From NCBI GenBank assembly GCA_039707465.1, contig CM077643.1, positions 44,458,605 through 44,522,604 of the forward strand: a DNA stretch of 64,000 nucleotides, written 5' to 3'. This document shows, one piece after another, positions 35,024 through 47,900 of this stretch. Within the stretch, counting starts at the first letter, position 1. Every line of letters starts with the position of its first letter. The stretch comes from Rhabdophis nuchalis (lineage: Eukaryota; Chordata; Lepidosauria; Squamata; Natricidae). The position numbers were made by a program, and so were the translations under genes. The notes under the pieces were generated by a model. That model saw only the letters and a list, made by a program, of their open reading frames with translations. It searched no databases and was not told where the DNA came from.

Positions 35024-38000
35024 GTTATTATTGTTATTATTGTTATTATTGTTATTATTGTTATTATTGTTATTATTATTATTATAGGGAAAAGAAGCAT
35101 AATACATTCAGCAAAACAAGATAAGATACGATCATTACTATTTTAAAACAAAGTAGTAGTTTTGGGGGTAGAATAGAGATCAATGCAGAGGCTTAATATT
35201 TTTAGTACCAGTTGTATTACATTATGTTAGGCAAGGAGTGCTCACTAGGGTCTTTGGACTGCAACTCCCATAATCCTTTTCTATTGGCTTTACTGTCTGA
35301 GGTTGATGGGAAAGGAAATTCAAAACATTCAGAGGCAAATATTTTCTGTTTTATCACAGTGCTCATGCCCATTAAAGTAGCCTAAAAATAACTTAAGACA
35401 TTTCATCAGATTGAAATGTAATCTCTTCTTTTTCTATTTTTAATTTGCTTTTACAGGAGTAAGAGAAAATGAAGGTGAGTGCATTCCCAGCAATGACCAA
35501 GAGGATAGATATATTGATGGATGTTAATTATTTGGTCCTTGGGAGGGAAATGTTGGTGTTTAGCAAAATGCACACTGACTGCCATTTCTTCTTCCCTTCT
35601 TTACACTTCATACTCACTCTTCCAAAATTAGGTGCCCTCCAGATGTCTTAGGACTTGGTCAGTTGACTATGTCAACTGGAAGGTGCCAGGTTCATAAACA
35701 CTAAAGTCAAAAAGAGGGCTGAGAAAATATCTACAGCTGCTTAAATCTGGCCCACGGGACCAGTCTGGAAATAGCAAAGGACTGGCCCATGGTGTCTCTG
35801 GCAGCCAAAATGGGCCGGGGGGGGGGCTGCATACATTCCCCACACCCCATTTTGGCCAGCAGAGTATTGCAAGGGGCCCTCCAGGCCAAAAAGAGGTCAC
35901 GGGGAGGCTGTGCATGGCCCCCTTGTGCCCCATTTTGGCTGCCAGGGTGCTGCAGGAGGCAACCATACTGTCTCTCTCTTTCTCTCTCTCTCTCCCACAC
36001 ACACACCCATGGCTGGCCTTTAGAGAACTACAATGCTGATTCGGCCCTCGAAGAAATTCAGTTTGACATCCCTGTATTAGCTGATAGGTTTGGAGCTAAG
36101 AAGTGGAAGAATTAAGACCATTTTACTAATGTGTGCAGCAGGAAGAGATGGGTGCACCTACTTCAGGGTCATGACATGCAATATTGAGATGACACCCTGC
36201 TTTTGGGAAAATTCTTCATATATTCTAGTAATCAACTTTGGCATTAGATGCAACAAATGAAGCTATCATAGATACATTTCTGTTGTGAGAAACCCTTTGT
36301 GATGCCTCTTTCTCTCTTTCCAGGGAATATGTTTTACAGCTGGTTGCAAGGTAACTGATTTTTTTTTTTTACCACTTTAACTAAGGCACTGTGGATTGCA
36401 TTGCAGATGCGACGTTGATTGCACTGCAGAATTAAATTTCATCCCTTCAAATTGCCATGGTTTTCTCTCAATGTTTCTTACAGATCTCTGTGTGGAGAAG
36501 AGAGCTTTCTACAAACTTATTTCTGGTCTTCACGCAAGCATCAACATTCATCTCAGTGCCAGATACCTCTTGCAAGGTTGGTGGTCTCATTTTCTCCTTA
36601 ACGCTCTAGACGGGGGAATGGGGAAGGGTAGAATCAGGTGGCTATTTCTCCTGCTCCATGGCCACAATAGCAGTCGTCAACTCTTGAGAGCTCACTTCAC
36701 TTCCTTTGACACCCAAAATATCCCTTTGTGATTCCTTGCAAAACCTTGTATCCTAATGAAGCTGTATAAAAGACTCAAATATAGAAAGAAAGTGAAAAGA
36801 TTGCAATGTAGATGCTTGGGCATCCCGTCACTGAAATACATTTGTCTCTTCTACCTGCTTCATTTGGAGGAAGAATTCTGTTGATGATGTTGGATATACA
36901 ATACAATACAATAGCAGAGTTGGAAGGGACCTTGGAGGTTTTCTAGCCCAACTCCCTGCCTAGGCAGGAAGCCCTATAACATTTCAGACAAATGGCTATG
37001 CAACATCTTCTTGAAGACTTGCAGTGTTGGGGCATTCACAACTTCCGGAGACAAGCTGTTCCACTGATTAATTGTCCTAACTGTCAGGAAATTTCTCCTC
37101 AGTTCTAAGTTGCTTCTCTCCTTGATTAGTTTCTACCCATTGCGTCTTGTTCTGCCCTCAGGTGCTTTGGAGAATAGTTTGATTCCCTCTTCTTTGTGGC
37201 AACCCCTGAGATATTGGAACACTGCTATCATGTCTCCCCTGGTCCTTCTTTTCATTAAACTAGACATACCCAGTTCCTGCAGCCGTTCTTCATATGTTTT
37301 AGTCTCCAGTCCCCTAATCATCTTTGTTGCTCTTCTCTGTACTCTTTCTAGAGTCTCCACGTCTTTTTTACATCGTGGTGACCAAAACTGAATGCAGTAT
37401 TCCAAGTGTGGCCTTACCAAGGGACATAATTGTGCCTGTATGAGACAAGCAGCATCCATCAAATACCTAACCCTAACCCTCAATTTATTTAGGACTCTGA
37501 AGCACAGCAAGGCCTTTTGAGTACAAGTAGTCTTACAACTTACAACAGTTCATCTAGCGACCATTCAAAGTTACAATGTCACTGAAAAAATTGTGACTTA
37601 TGAGCGTTTTTCACAGTTACGACCTTTGCAGCATCCCCATGATCATGTGATCAAAATTCAGATGCTTGGTAATTGTTTCATATTTATGACGATTGCAGTG
37701 TCCCGGGGTCATGTTATCCCTTTCTGCATCCTTCTGACAAGCAAAGTCAATGGGGAAGCCAGATTCACTAAACAACAGGATTAGTAACTTAACAACTGCA
37801 GTGATTTGCTTAACGATTGCGGCAAGAAAGATCAAAAGGGGGCAACGTTCGCTTAACAAAGGTCTCACTTAACAACAGAAATGTTGGGCTCAATTGTGGT
37901 CATAGGTCAAGGATGACCTGTACTGCTACATGGCATAGGGCCAAATTACTTGTGGGTTTGCCTCTCCTGGAAGTATCTGTTCCTTGTATTACCGTATTTT

Positions 38001-40812
38001 TCAGACTATAAGACACACAGGAGTATAAGATGCACTATGATTTTGAAGAGGTAAATTTAGTGTTCCTGGGGGCTGGGGAGGGCCGTTTTTGTTCATTTTT
38101 GCCCCCTCAGCCCCCAGGAGCACTATACAAACCTTCCAAAACTATGCATCCCCCCCCCCTTTTTTTTTTGCAAAAAATAAGGCGTGCAAAGGGTTTGGAA
38201 GCCTGCAGAGTGCAAATACTTTTTAAAAAAAATGTACCTCTTCAAAATCATGGTGTGTCTTATACTCCGGTGCATCTTATCATCCGAAAAATACAGTAAT
38301 TTCACTGAGTCACTTTATAACTATTATACAAGTGGTTGTAAAATTGAGTCTAATCATATGGCGACTTGACTTAAAACCTTAATGGCTTGAGATGGAAATT
38401 CCTTATGATGGAAATTCAAGTCCCAATTGTAGTCATATGTCAAGGAGTACCTCTAATGCAATATATTGACACAGTGAACTGGAATACTTATACCATCTGA
38501 GCTGTCCTGAAAAGAATCTAATTTTTTTTAAAAAAATGAACTGGATTTGAACCTTTAGCAGAAAGCCCAACTGATTTATCAGTGAACTGTGGGGGCTCCC
38601 TTTCAGGCATATAGGATGTTGCTTAATACCATCAGTTTGGTTAGTTTTAATCTTGATTTCTTTCGCTGGTTGTGCAAACCCAAGCGATTTGTTGGGTTTG
38701 TGATTTAGTATTATGTGAAGTCAGAACATGTGTTCATTCGGTAACCAGATTAAGTGTGTTATGTGCATTGAACATAACACATTTGGTTAAACTTTTTTGA
38801 TTGTGTGTATGTAGAAAGACTCTAGTACAGGGATGTCCAAACTTGGGAACTTTAAGACTTGTGGACGTCAACTCCCAGAATTCCCCAGCCAGCTATGCTG
38901 GCTGGGGAATTCTGGGAGTTGACATCCACAAGTCTTAAAGTTCCCAAGTTTGGACATCCCTGCTCTAGTATCTGAGGCAGGGAAATGACGTTTATTTAGA
39001 TCAGAGGTTCCCAAACTTGGCAACTTTAAGACTTGTGGACTTCTTAAGACTTGTCAACTCTCAGAATTTTCCAGCCAGCATAGCTTGTCAGATTTTTGTC
39101 AGGTTTTATTATGACTGTTCACAGATTTTTTTCCCACCCCCAATACTGATTTAATCAAATGACTGAGCTAAACAGAAAACAGAAGTTTTACAGTAAGTTC
39201 TGAGGCAATAAAATACAGGATGAAAGAGCCAAACCACACATAAAATAGGAAGTATGAGATCATAGAATGATAGAACGCCTTGAATTTTGTTTCACCTTTC
39301 AGCAGGATCAAAATTTAATTGGATCAGCCATACTGGCAAAGAAGCTTCTTTAATATTTTATTTATGTGTTGTTTTCCCTGATCTGGATGGCTTGCTTTTT
39401 CATATGCTATCAAGAGGTCCCTAGCTGAGTAGCTGAGTCTTCTGTTTACCCTTATCAGTGAATTTAAGGCACATGGGAACAAATAAAAGTATGTCTTTGA
39501 AGATACCAGGGGGTGGGGAATTCCCTGCAGTGACCGAAAAGTGGCAAATATATGAACCAGAAATAGGTTTGATTGATTTGATTTATAAGAGTGCTCAATC
39601 CAGTGGCTATTCTGAGTGATACCCGGTTATAAAATCACTTATATAAAAAGATACTGTAAAACCCAGAGACATTCAGAAGGAGAAAGGTCATTCATTCTAA
39701 AAACAATATAACACACAAGGTTGGATTACAATACAATACAATAGCAGAGTTGGAAGGGACCTTGGAGGTCTTCTAGTCCAACCCCCTGCGTGGGCAGGAA
39801 CCTTATACCATTTCAGACAAATGGCTATCTAACATCTTTTTAAAGACTTCCAGGGTTGGGGCATTCACAACTTCTGGAGGCAAGCTGTTCCAGAGGTTAA
39901 TTGTTCTAACTGTCAGGAAATTTCTCCTTAGTTCTAAGTTGCTTCTCTCCTTGATTAGTTTCCACCCATTGCTTCTTGTCCTGCCCCCAGGTGCCTTGGA
40001 GAATAGTTTGACTCCCTCTTCTTTGTGGCACCCTCTGAGATATCGGAACACTGCTATCATGTGTCCCCTGGTCCTTCTCTTCATCAAACTAGACATACCC
40101 AGCTCCTGCAACTGTTCTTCATATGTTTTAGTCTCCAGTTCCCTAATCATTTTGGTTGCTCTTCTCTGCACTCTTTCCAGAGTCTCCACGTCTTTTCTAC
40201 ATCGTGGCGACCAAAACTGTATGCAGTATTCCAAGTGTGGCCTTACCAAGGCACTATACAGTGGCATTAATACTTCACGTGATCTAGATTCTATCCCTCT
40301 GTTTATGCAGCCTAGAACTGTGTTGGCTTTTTTGGCAGCTGCTGCACACTGCTGGCTCATATTTAAATGGTTGTCCACTAGGATTAGATTAGGTTATTTT
40401 TAATCTTTATTGTTTTTATAAATAACTCAAGGCAGCAAACCTATCTAAGGCTCCTTCCTCTTCCTAATTTCCCCGTACAATCACTCTCCCTGTGAGGGGA
40501 GTTGGGCTGAGAGAGAGGGACTGGGCCAAAGTCACCCAGCTGGCTTTCATGCCTAAAATCGGACTAGAAATCACAACCCTGGTTCCTAGCCTGGTGCCTT
40601 ACTTGGAGGAACAACCTGTTTTTACGGGACCTTCTAAATATAGAAGTTGGCAATGCTTCAAATCTCATCCATTTGATGGGATTTACAAAATGTGCTTTGT
40701 CTGTATAAATTCCTACCTTCTGGAATAATATTCCCTAAGACCTTCTTGAGAGGTAAGTGTCCATACAAAGAAAGAAAGAAAGAGCCAGTCAGTGAGTCAG
40801 TCAGTCAGTCAG

Positions 40813-40858
<46 letters not shown>

Positions 40859-43800
40859 CCATTAGATTTTTCTTTTACAATATGATTGAAGTTGTCCATC
40901 TGTGTATATAGAGAAAAGAAAAAAGCAGATAGTTGTGGGATGAATGGGTACTTTTTAAAATGTTAATGGGTACTTTTTAAATGTTAAAAAACATTTTGGC
41001 CACAGAATGGTGTTCTGATGTGATGATGTCACTTAGCAAGGGCAACCTCTTCCTCCTATTGCTTTGATTTGGTCCACAAGTCAGAATAATAGTAATAAAT
41101 ACAACAGTCATATCTATTTCGACCCTTCTACCCTGGGGTGAGTTTCAGCATCCAGTCTAGGGGGTCCTCAGGTTGTGTGCTTAGGATGAGATGGTTGAGG
41201 CTTGCCATGAATGATTCTTGAGTTGTACCTTCAATATTACATTTAGCCCTTTTCTTTTCTTTTGTAAGACACGTGGGCAGAGAAGAGATGGGGGCACAAC
41301 GTTACAGAGTTCCAGCTGCGCTTTGATGAGATCTTGACACAAGGCGAAGGTCCCAGGAGGCTGAAGAACCTGTATTTCATCTATCTAATTGAGTTACGGG
41401 CCCTCTCAAAAATCTTGCCCTTTTTTGAGCGCCCCGATTTCCAGCTTTTCACAGGGGATGAGGATCAAGATGTAAAAACCAAGGACCGCCTCCTGGAAAT
41501 TCTTCATTTAATTAAGTAAGTGTAATCCATTTCAATGTGCTTCTTTGGTCACCCCAAGTATTGTGTGCTGATTGTAATCATTTTCGCTTGTCAATGGTTA
41601 TTTTCAATGGATTGTTACTCTCCCAGAGTTGGATTTTGGGTGGGCATAAATTGAATACATAAATAAAATAAAATAAACAAAGTCCTTGGGTTGGTGGGAT
41701 GATTGTGCTGCAAAGAGCAGGTTTTTAATTCACTTTACCGGTGTAAAGTAACCAGTTCAAACAAAAATTGTAAGTTATTTCAATGATTTAATTCAAGGTA
41801 TTATTGGAAGTCACTAAAATAATTTTTGAATGTTAGAACAATATTGGGAAAATGCTAAACAATATTATAAATCTATTGATGTTTTGAGTCTATGTTTAAA
41901 TCATCTGAAAATTACAGCCTTTTCTTCATCCTAACCACTGATGAATGAAAAGATTTTATTTATTTCCCATCTTTATTATTTTGATAAATAACTCAAGGCA
42001 TCTAACATACCTAATGCTTCTTCCTCCTCCTCTTTCTCCCACAACAATTCCCTGTGAGGAGAGTTGGGTTGAATGACAGGAATTAGTCAAAGGTTTCCCA
42101 GCTGGCTTTCATGCCTAAAGTGGGACTAGAACTCACAGTCTCCTGACGATTGACCCAAAGTCATCAACTTGGTTTTCATACCTATAGTGGGACAAGAACT
42201 CACAGTTTCCTGGCTTGTAGCCTGATGTCTTAACCTCTACACCAAATATGAAGAACCAAGAGCCCATTTATTTGGTAATATGCACAATGATACATTCATT
42301 GCACACTGTGTAAGAGAGCCAAGCAAATAACATTCCAGATGGATTCTGTAAGTGAATTGGACATAGAAATCAAGCATTCCAAAATGCAACCCACTCAGGA
42401 AAGACTTTTCTTGCTCAAACCGAAAAGGGGCGCTGCTTATTAAGTAGTGTAAGTTCTCTGCACCTTTTTAGAACTATCTGTCCCATTTATTCTTTATTAT
42501 GAATAGGATTCATCATATGAGCCAAAGATTATACTAAATAAGACCCCTTGGTGCAGTGGTGAAATTCAATTTTTTTTACTATCGGTTCTGTGGGCATGGC
42601 TTGGTGGGCATGGTGTGACTTGGTGGGTGTGGCAGGGGAAGGATATTGCAAAATCTCCATTCCCACCCCACTCTGGCACCAGCTAGAGGTAGCATTTGCT
42701 GATTCTCAAAATTCAGACTACTCAACATTTCCGCTCCGGTTCTCCAGAACTTGTCAGAACCTGTTGGATTTCACCCCTGCCTTGGTTTCCCATTCCAATC
42801 TACTCCTCGTTGCTAATGTCAGGTTGTCTGCTTATGATGCTTGCCTAGCAAAATGGCAGCCGTGACAGTGATTTTCTCAAGTGTAGGAACACACGATACT
42901 CTGCTTGTACCCAGCTTACCTGAGAGGTAACCTCCACTCATCTTTTCCTTCTGCATATCAAAATACTGGTTTTTGATTTATGCCAGTTTAAGCAATGAAG
43001 TCTGGTTCATCTACTGCTCTCCATTTCATTGTAGGTGTTGAGTCCTCGACTTGCGATCGGTCCTCGACATACGACCAGCTGCAAGTCTTCCGCTCTTCCC
43101 TGAAGGACCATAGCAACAGACTGTAACGAGTCTGTAACTGCCAGTCGCGTCTGATTGGCTCAGACGCGGCTGGCGGGAAACTAGGTCCTGAAGCGTCCTG
43201 ATTGGTTTCCCGTTTGACAGCTCGCGTATACGTAGCTGTCAAACGGGGAAGCCCTTGTCTACCGCAGTTTTCTCTTGTAAATAGTTTCCGCGTCTTTTTG
43301 CCTGCTGCCAATAAACGGCTTGTTCTTTTTAACTAGCCTGCGTCTGAACTCCCTCTGTTCTCAGAACAAGAGATAAGCAGCCACCCTTGCAGTAGGAAGC
43401 CTCTGTTTCATTTGGCTGTGGTGTACTTTAGGTAGTCCTAGATTTATGCCATAATTAAACCTGGAATTAAACCATAGTTAAACGACCATTAAGTCATACT
43501 TGTTGTTAAGTGAGTCAGCCCAATTTTATTACTTTTTGACATAGTAATTAACAAATGCAGTGGTCATTAATCAAACCCATTGTTTGCAATCAATGTTTTT
43601 TGCCAACCAGAAGTTGGTAACACTCTTTGCTAGAATTTAATTGTCTGGATTTTTGTTGCCACACTTTTGCAGTCCTAATATCAGTATAAGATCTCAATTT
43701 TGGGTGGATGATTGTAACTTTTAAAAATTACGTCTTTATCCTCTAAATAAACATTGCTTTTATGCTGTTTCTAATCCTAGTTAAATTGGTCTTCATTCTA

Positions 43801-44838
43801 ATGGCAATTAAGGGCTAAAAGATAAACATGCTAGTCTCTTGATTAGTGCCTCAATGGAGTTTGGGGAGCATAAATCAAAGGTTTATTTAATTTATGGTTG
43901 TCATCCCCAGTACAATTGCTGAAGGCAATCAGCTTTCAACAAGGTTCACTGTAATGAATTGCAAACTTTGTGAAATACAAGGTGTAGCCCTGAAGGCAAT
44001 AGTACAATAGTACATGCATTTCAAAATGTCACTAGAATCTTAAGATTCTAGTAGTTACAGCAGAAACCAACACCAAAAAAAAACCCTTAAAAGAACTACT
44101 GAAGTTAATAACTGCTGATGAATATAATTTTTTTTAATTCTCTTTTACAATGACAGACCTTCATTATTAATAGTGTTTGTCTTCTGCCTCAGATCTTTTC
44201 CTTTGCACTTTGATGAAAATTCACTTTTTGCTGGAAACCAAAAAGAAGCTGCCAAGTTAAAGGTAAAATTAAGCCACTTTCTGGGGGGAAATACTTTTTG
44301 TAAGTTCAAACGCAACCCTGATGTGGCCCTCCATGAAATTGAGTTTGACACCCATGAGCTCAGTTATCCAATGGGGGAAATGCTGCAGGTTCAAATCAAA
44401 GATAATGAGTGAATTTTTAAATCATTAATTCATTAGTTCCTTTATTCTTTCTCAGGAGGAATTTCGGTTCCATTTTAAGAACATTTCAAGGATCATGGAT
44501 TGTGTAGAGTGCCTAAAATGTCGCCTTTGGGGGAAACTGCAAGTAAGTTACTCCCTCCCCTCCCCACTCCTTTCCTATTTCTTCAGCTTCTTCGCATTGG
44601 TGGCCTTTGTTCAGGAGTGGGTACTGGCGTCTGTTACTGCTGGTTTGCTCATGGGTGTGCTTGATGCGCACTATGCACGCATCAGTGGTGGGTTTCTGCA
44701 GGCTCGCACCTACTCGCGAGAGCCGGTTGGTGAAATTTAGAGAACCGGTGAGAGGGGGTTCCACCGGCGTACCTGGAAGTAAATCTGGCCCGCCGCTGCC
44801 AGTGATCCAACGGGAAGGAAAGGAAAGGAAGGAAGGAA

Positions 44839-44912
<74 letters not shown>

Positions 44913-47900
44913 ATTTATCATCACAATTGAGTCCAAATTTTTGGTTGCTAAGCAAGAGCATCGTTAAATGAGTTTCACCACATTTTAAAAGGTGGCCACT
45001 CCCACCCTGTCACATGACTGCCAAGCCACGCCCACAAAATAGGCCACACCTACAGAGTAGGTTCTAAAAAATTTGAAACCCACCACTGGCACGCATGCAC
45101 AATAGTAAAAAAATTGCTTCTGCGCATGAGCAGAAGCAAAAAACAAGATGGCGGCACCTGTAGTGCCACTGAGAGAACCAATATGAGGGCATGTCCGGTC
45201 AAGTTACTACCTACTCAGCCGAACTGCTCTGAACTGGTAAGAACCCACGTCTGTCTTTGTTTTCTGTTTCTGTCTTCTCGATTCTGGCTTTGTACCAGAG
45301 GTGGGTTTCTGCAGTTTTGCCCCGGATCAGGCAAACCGGTAGTAGCGGCGGCAGGAGGCTCCATCCACCCACCTGGATTCTTCTGCACATGCGCACAAGC
45401 GAACCAATAGTAAAATAAATTGAAACCCACCACTGCTTTGTATGCATTTGTTGTCAAGGCTTGATCTTATGCATCCAGAATTAGCCCATTTATCTTTCTT
45501 CAACTTTCCTGCTCTTAGTCATTGTCAGGTCTTATATTATGATACTTTTATTCCCCTCCCCTTTTTATATATAGTTCAACGTGGTGAACATGCTTAGTTC
45601 TCCTGCCTCCTATTTTCTCCTCATCAACCCTATGAAGTGGGTTGACTTTAGCAATAGCAATAGCACCTAGACTTATATACCGCTTCACTGTTCTTTACAG
45701 CCCTCTCTAAGCGGTTTTCAGAGTCAGCATGTTGGCCCCAACAATCTGGGTCTTCATTTTGCCAATCTCGGAAGGATGGGGGGCTGAGTCAACCTTGAGA
45801 TGATGAGAATTGAACTTCCAAAATGCTGGCAATTGGTGGTCAGCAGAATTAGTGTATTCTAACCAGTGCATACCACAGCTCTTAGAGAGAATGACTGGTC
45901 ACCCAGATGGATTTCATGAATTCCCATTTTCCTGGTTTCTAGGCCAGCACCTTCAGTACTACATAACATTGGCTCTCTTTATATCTTTTCCCTTCTCCAC
46001 TCTGCACCAATTAGAGTCTCATTAGGTTAATAACGATGGTGGTTTTTTAAAGGAACTGTAGCTAATACAAATACTGAATTAGCAAGATATATTACTAGTC
46101 AATACCATCGCAGCAAAAATATTCTTATTTTTTTGATGCACAATTTAAAATTCCTCTTCTAAGGTCAAGTTTGACATTCAGCAAATATCTTTGTATCTTT
46201 GTTGCAGATGAAGACCAGTACAAAATAAAACTCAATAGTAGAAAAACATGTTACCGTATTTTTTGGAGTATAAGATGCACTAAAGTATAAGACGCACCAA
46301 GGTTTTGAAGAGGTAATTTTTTTTAAAAAAGTAGGTAGGTAGATAGAGGGAGGGAGAGAGAAATACAGTAGGTAGGTAGGTAGGGAGAGAGGGTAGGTAG
46401 GGAGATAGAGGGAGAGAGAGAGAAATACAGTAGGTAGAGGGATAGAGAGAGGGGGGAGAGGGAAAAACACAGTAGGTAGGTAGGTAGGTAGGTAGGTAGG
46501 TAGGTAGAGGGATAGAGAGAGAGAGAGGGAGGAATACGGTAGGTAGGTAGGTAGAGGTAGAGGGAGAGAGAGAGAGAGAGAGAAAGAAATACAGTAAGTA
46601 GTTAAGGAGAGAGAGAGAGTAGGTAGGTAGGTAGATGTTTCCAGGTGTACTTAACCCTGTGCTGAAGGAAATTGCTGACAATCTGCAGCACCTAACTTTG
46701 TTCCTGCTGCCACAGTATTTGATCCATGTACTTCTCATCAATCAGTTAAAGAGCTTTCCAAAAGGAAAAAAAAAAACCTTTTTTCACTCTGAAAACCTCC
46801 CCAAAAATGGGCCTGTTTTTTTCAAATAAAAGGCATGAATAGCCGGGGGGGGGGGAGCTTGCAGAGTGCTTCTGGGGGAAGTGGGGGGGCCAAAAAAGAG
46901 CAAAAAAATGGGCCGTTTTTCACAAAAACGGGCCATTTTTTTGTCAAAAACAATGCATGCATAGCTAAGGTGACCAGATGTCCTGCTTTCGGCGGGACAA
47001 TAACGCTTTTCAAGAATTAGTCCCGCGTCCTGCCGCCTCTTAAATATGTCCCACTTTTTGCCTGGAGAGGCGGCGGGGGGGCGGCCGGCGACTGCTCTGC
47101 ATGTGCTCAGAGGCGGCCTGTGGCCAGGGCAGCAGTGCAGGCAGGAAGCGGTGGCCAGAGAGGGCCGGCGGGCAGGCGAGGTCCAGCAAGGGAGGAGCGA
47201 GCAAGAAGCCAGCAGGCGGAGGAGGAGGAAGAGGATAGCTGCGTGCGGTGGGGGCGCGGCCCTGAACATTGCGGCGCGGGCCCCACCGCCACCACATCCC
47301 CTCCCTGCCCGGCTCGTCTGGGATGAGCAGTGCAAAGTTCAGGGCTGCAGCTGGAGCCCGCACGACCCTGAAGTTTGCGCCGCCGGCAATGCGATGCACT
47401 GAGAGCAGCTGGCTCGGGCGGGGAGGCGGTGGTGGTGGTGCGCCCCCGCCTTTACGCACAGCTATCCTCCTCCTCCGCCTGTTGGGTTCTCGCTCGCTCC
47501 TCCCTCGCCGGACCTCCTCTTCCACCTGGCTGCCAGCCCACTCTGGCCGTCGCTTCCTGCCCACGTCACTGAGCGCGTGCAGAGCGGCTGCCGCCAGCCC
47601 GGCCCCACTCCGCCGCCCCCCAACCGCTATGGGAATAGCGCAAGCTCAGGTACGGCCAGCGAGGGAAGCAGCGGCTGCAGGGCCGGGAATGACCTCTGAG
47701 CCCACCCCCATCAATGGTGTCCCGCTTTACAAATTTTCAAATCTGGTCACCTTATGCATAGCCTTATGGAGGCTTACAGAGTGCTGCAGGGGAGGTGACA
47801 AAAAACGGGCCATTATTTGCTTGTTTCTGCCGTCCCCAGCCCCCAGGAGGTCTCTGAAAGCCTCCATAAGGCTAGACACAGCCATTTTGGTGAAGCGGGG

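Larger units (their letters stand above)
33509..35456 (+). other. ERO1A: ERO1A intron 8
   Basis: This 1.9 kb intron holds a SINE interrupted by a solo LTR (33795-34595) and an L2 tail running into a long ATT microsatellite (34840-35086). The remaining stretches, 33510-33790, 34600-34830 and 35090-35456, show nothing recognisable. Confidence 0.85.
36577..41268 (+). other. ERO1A: ERO1A intron 11
   Basis: This 4.7 kb intron holds two antisense CR1 fragments (36897-37508, 39724-40388), a TA-flanked element (37524-37920), a TACCGTATTTTT element (37992-38296), a palindromic element (38828-38962), a half copy of the palindrome (39001-39090), a SINE (40395-40605) and an AATC microsatellite (40792-40858). 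The stretch 39100-39700 holds nothing recognisable. Confidence 0.85.
41516..44192 (+). other. ERO1A: ERO1A intron 12
   Basis: This 2.7 kb intron holds an L2 tail (41625-41690), an antisense SINE (41950-42246), a hAT-like element (42554-42779) and an LTR-like block with a hairpin (43030-43368). Pieces of the GTCCTCGAC element lie on both sides (43048-43080, 43434-43510). The stretch 43560-44190 shows nothing recognisable. Confidence 0.82.

Noticed and set aside
34834..35146. Poly-isoleucine and poly-asparagine frames
   Set aside because: Direct translation of the (TTA)n microsatellite.
35735..36076. Complete hAT-like element in ERO1A intron 9
   Set aside because: Only the right end (CAGTTTGACATCCCTG) is recognisable. 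No left inverted end or 8-bp duplication could be found, so it is noted only within the intron entry.
37133..40378. CR1 frames (125 and 191 codons) as active retrotransposon genes
   Set aside because: Only the C-terminal end of ORF2 is present; the copies are 5'-truncated and lack endonuclease and catalytic domains.
46165..46741. Tyr/Leu/Pro-rich minus-strand frames
   Set aside because: Translation of the TAGG/AGAG microsatellite; the repeated YLPTYL text follows the repeat period.
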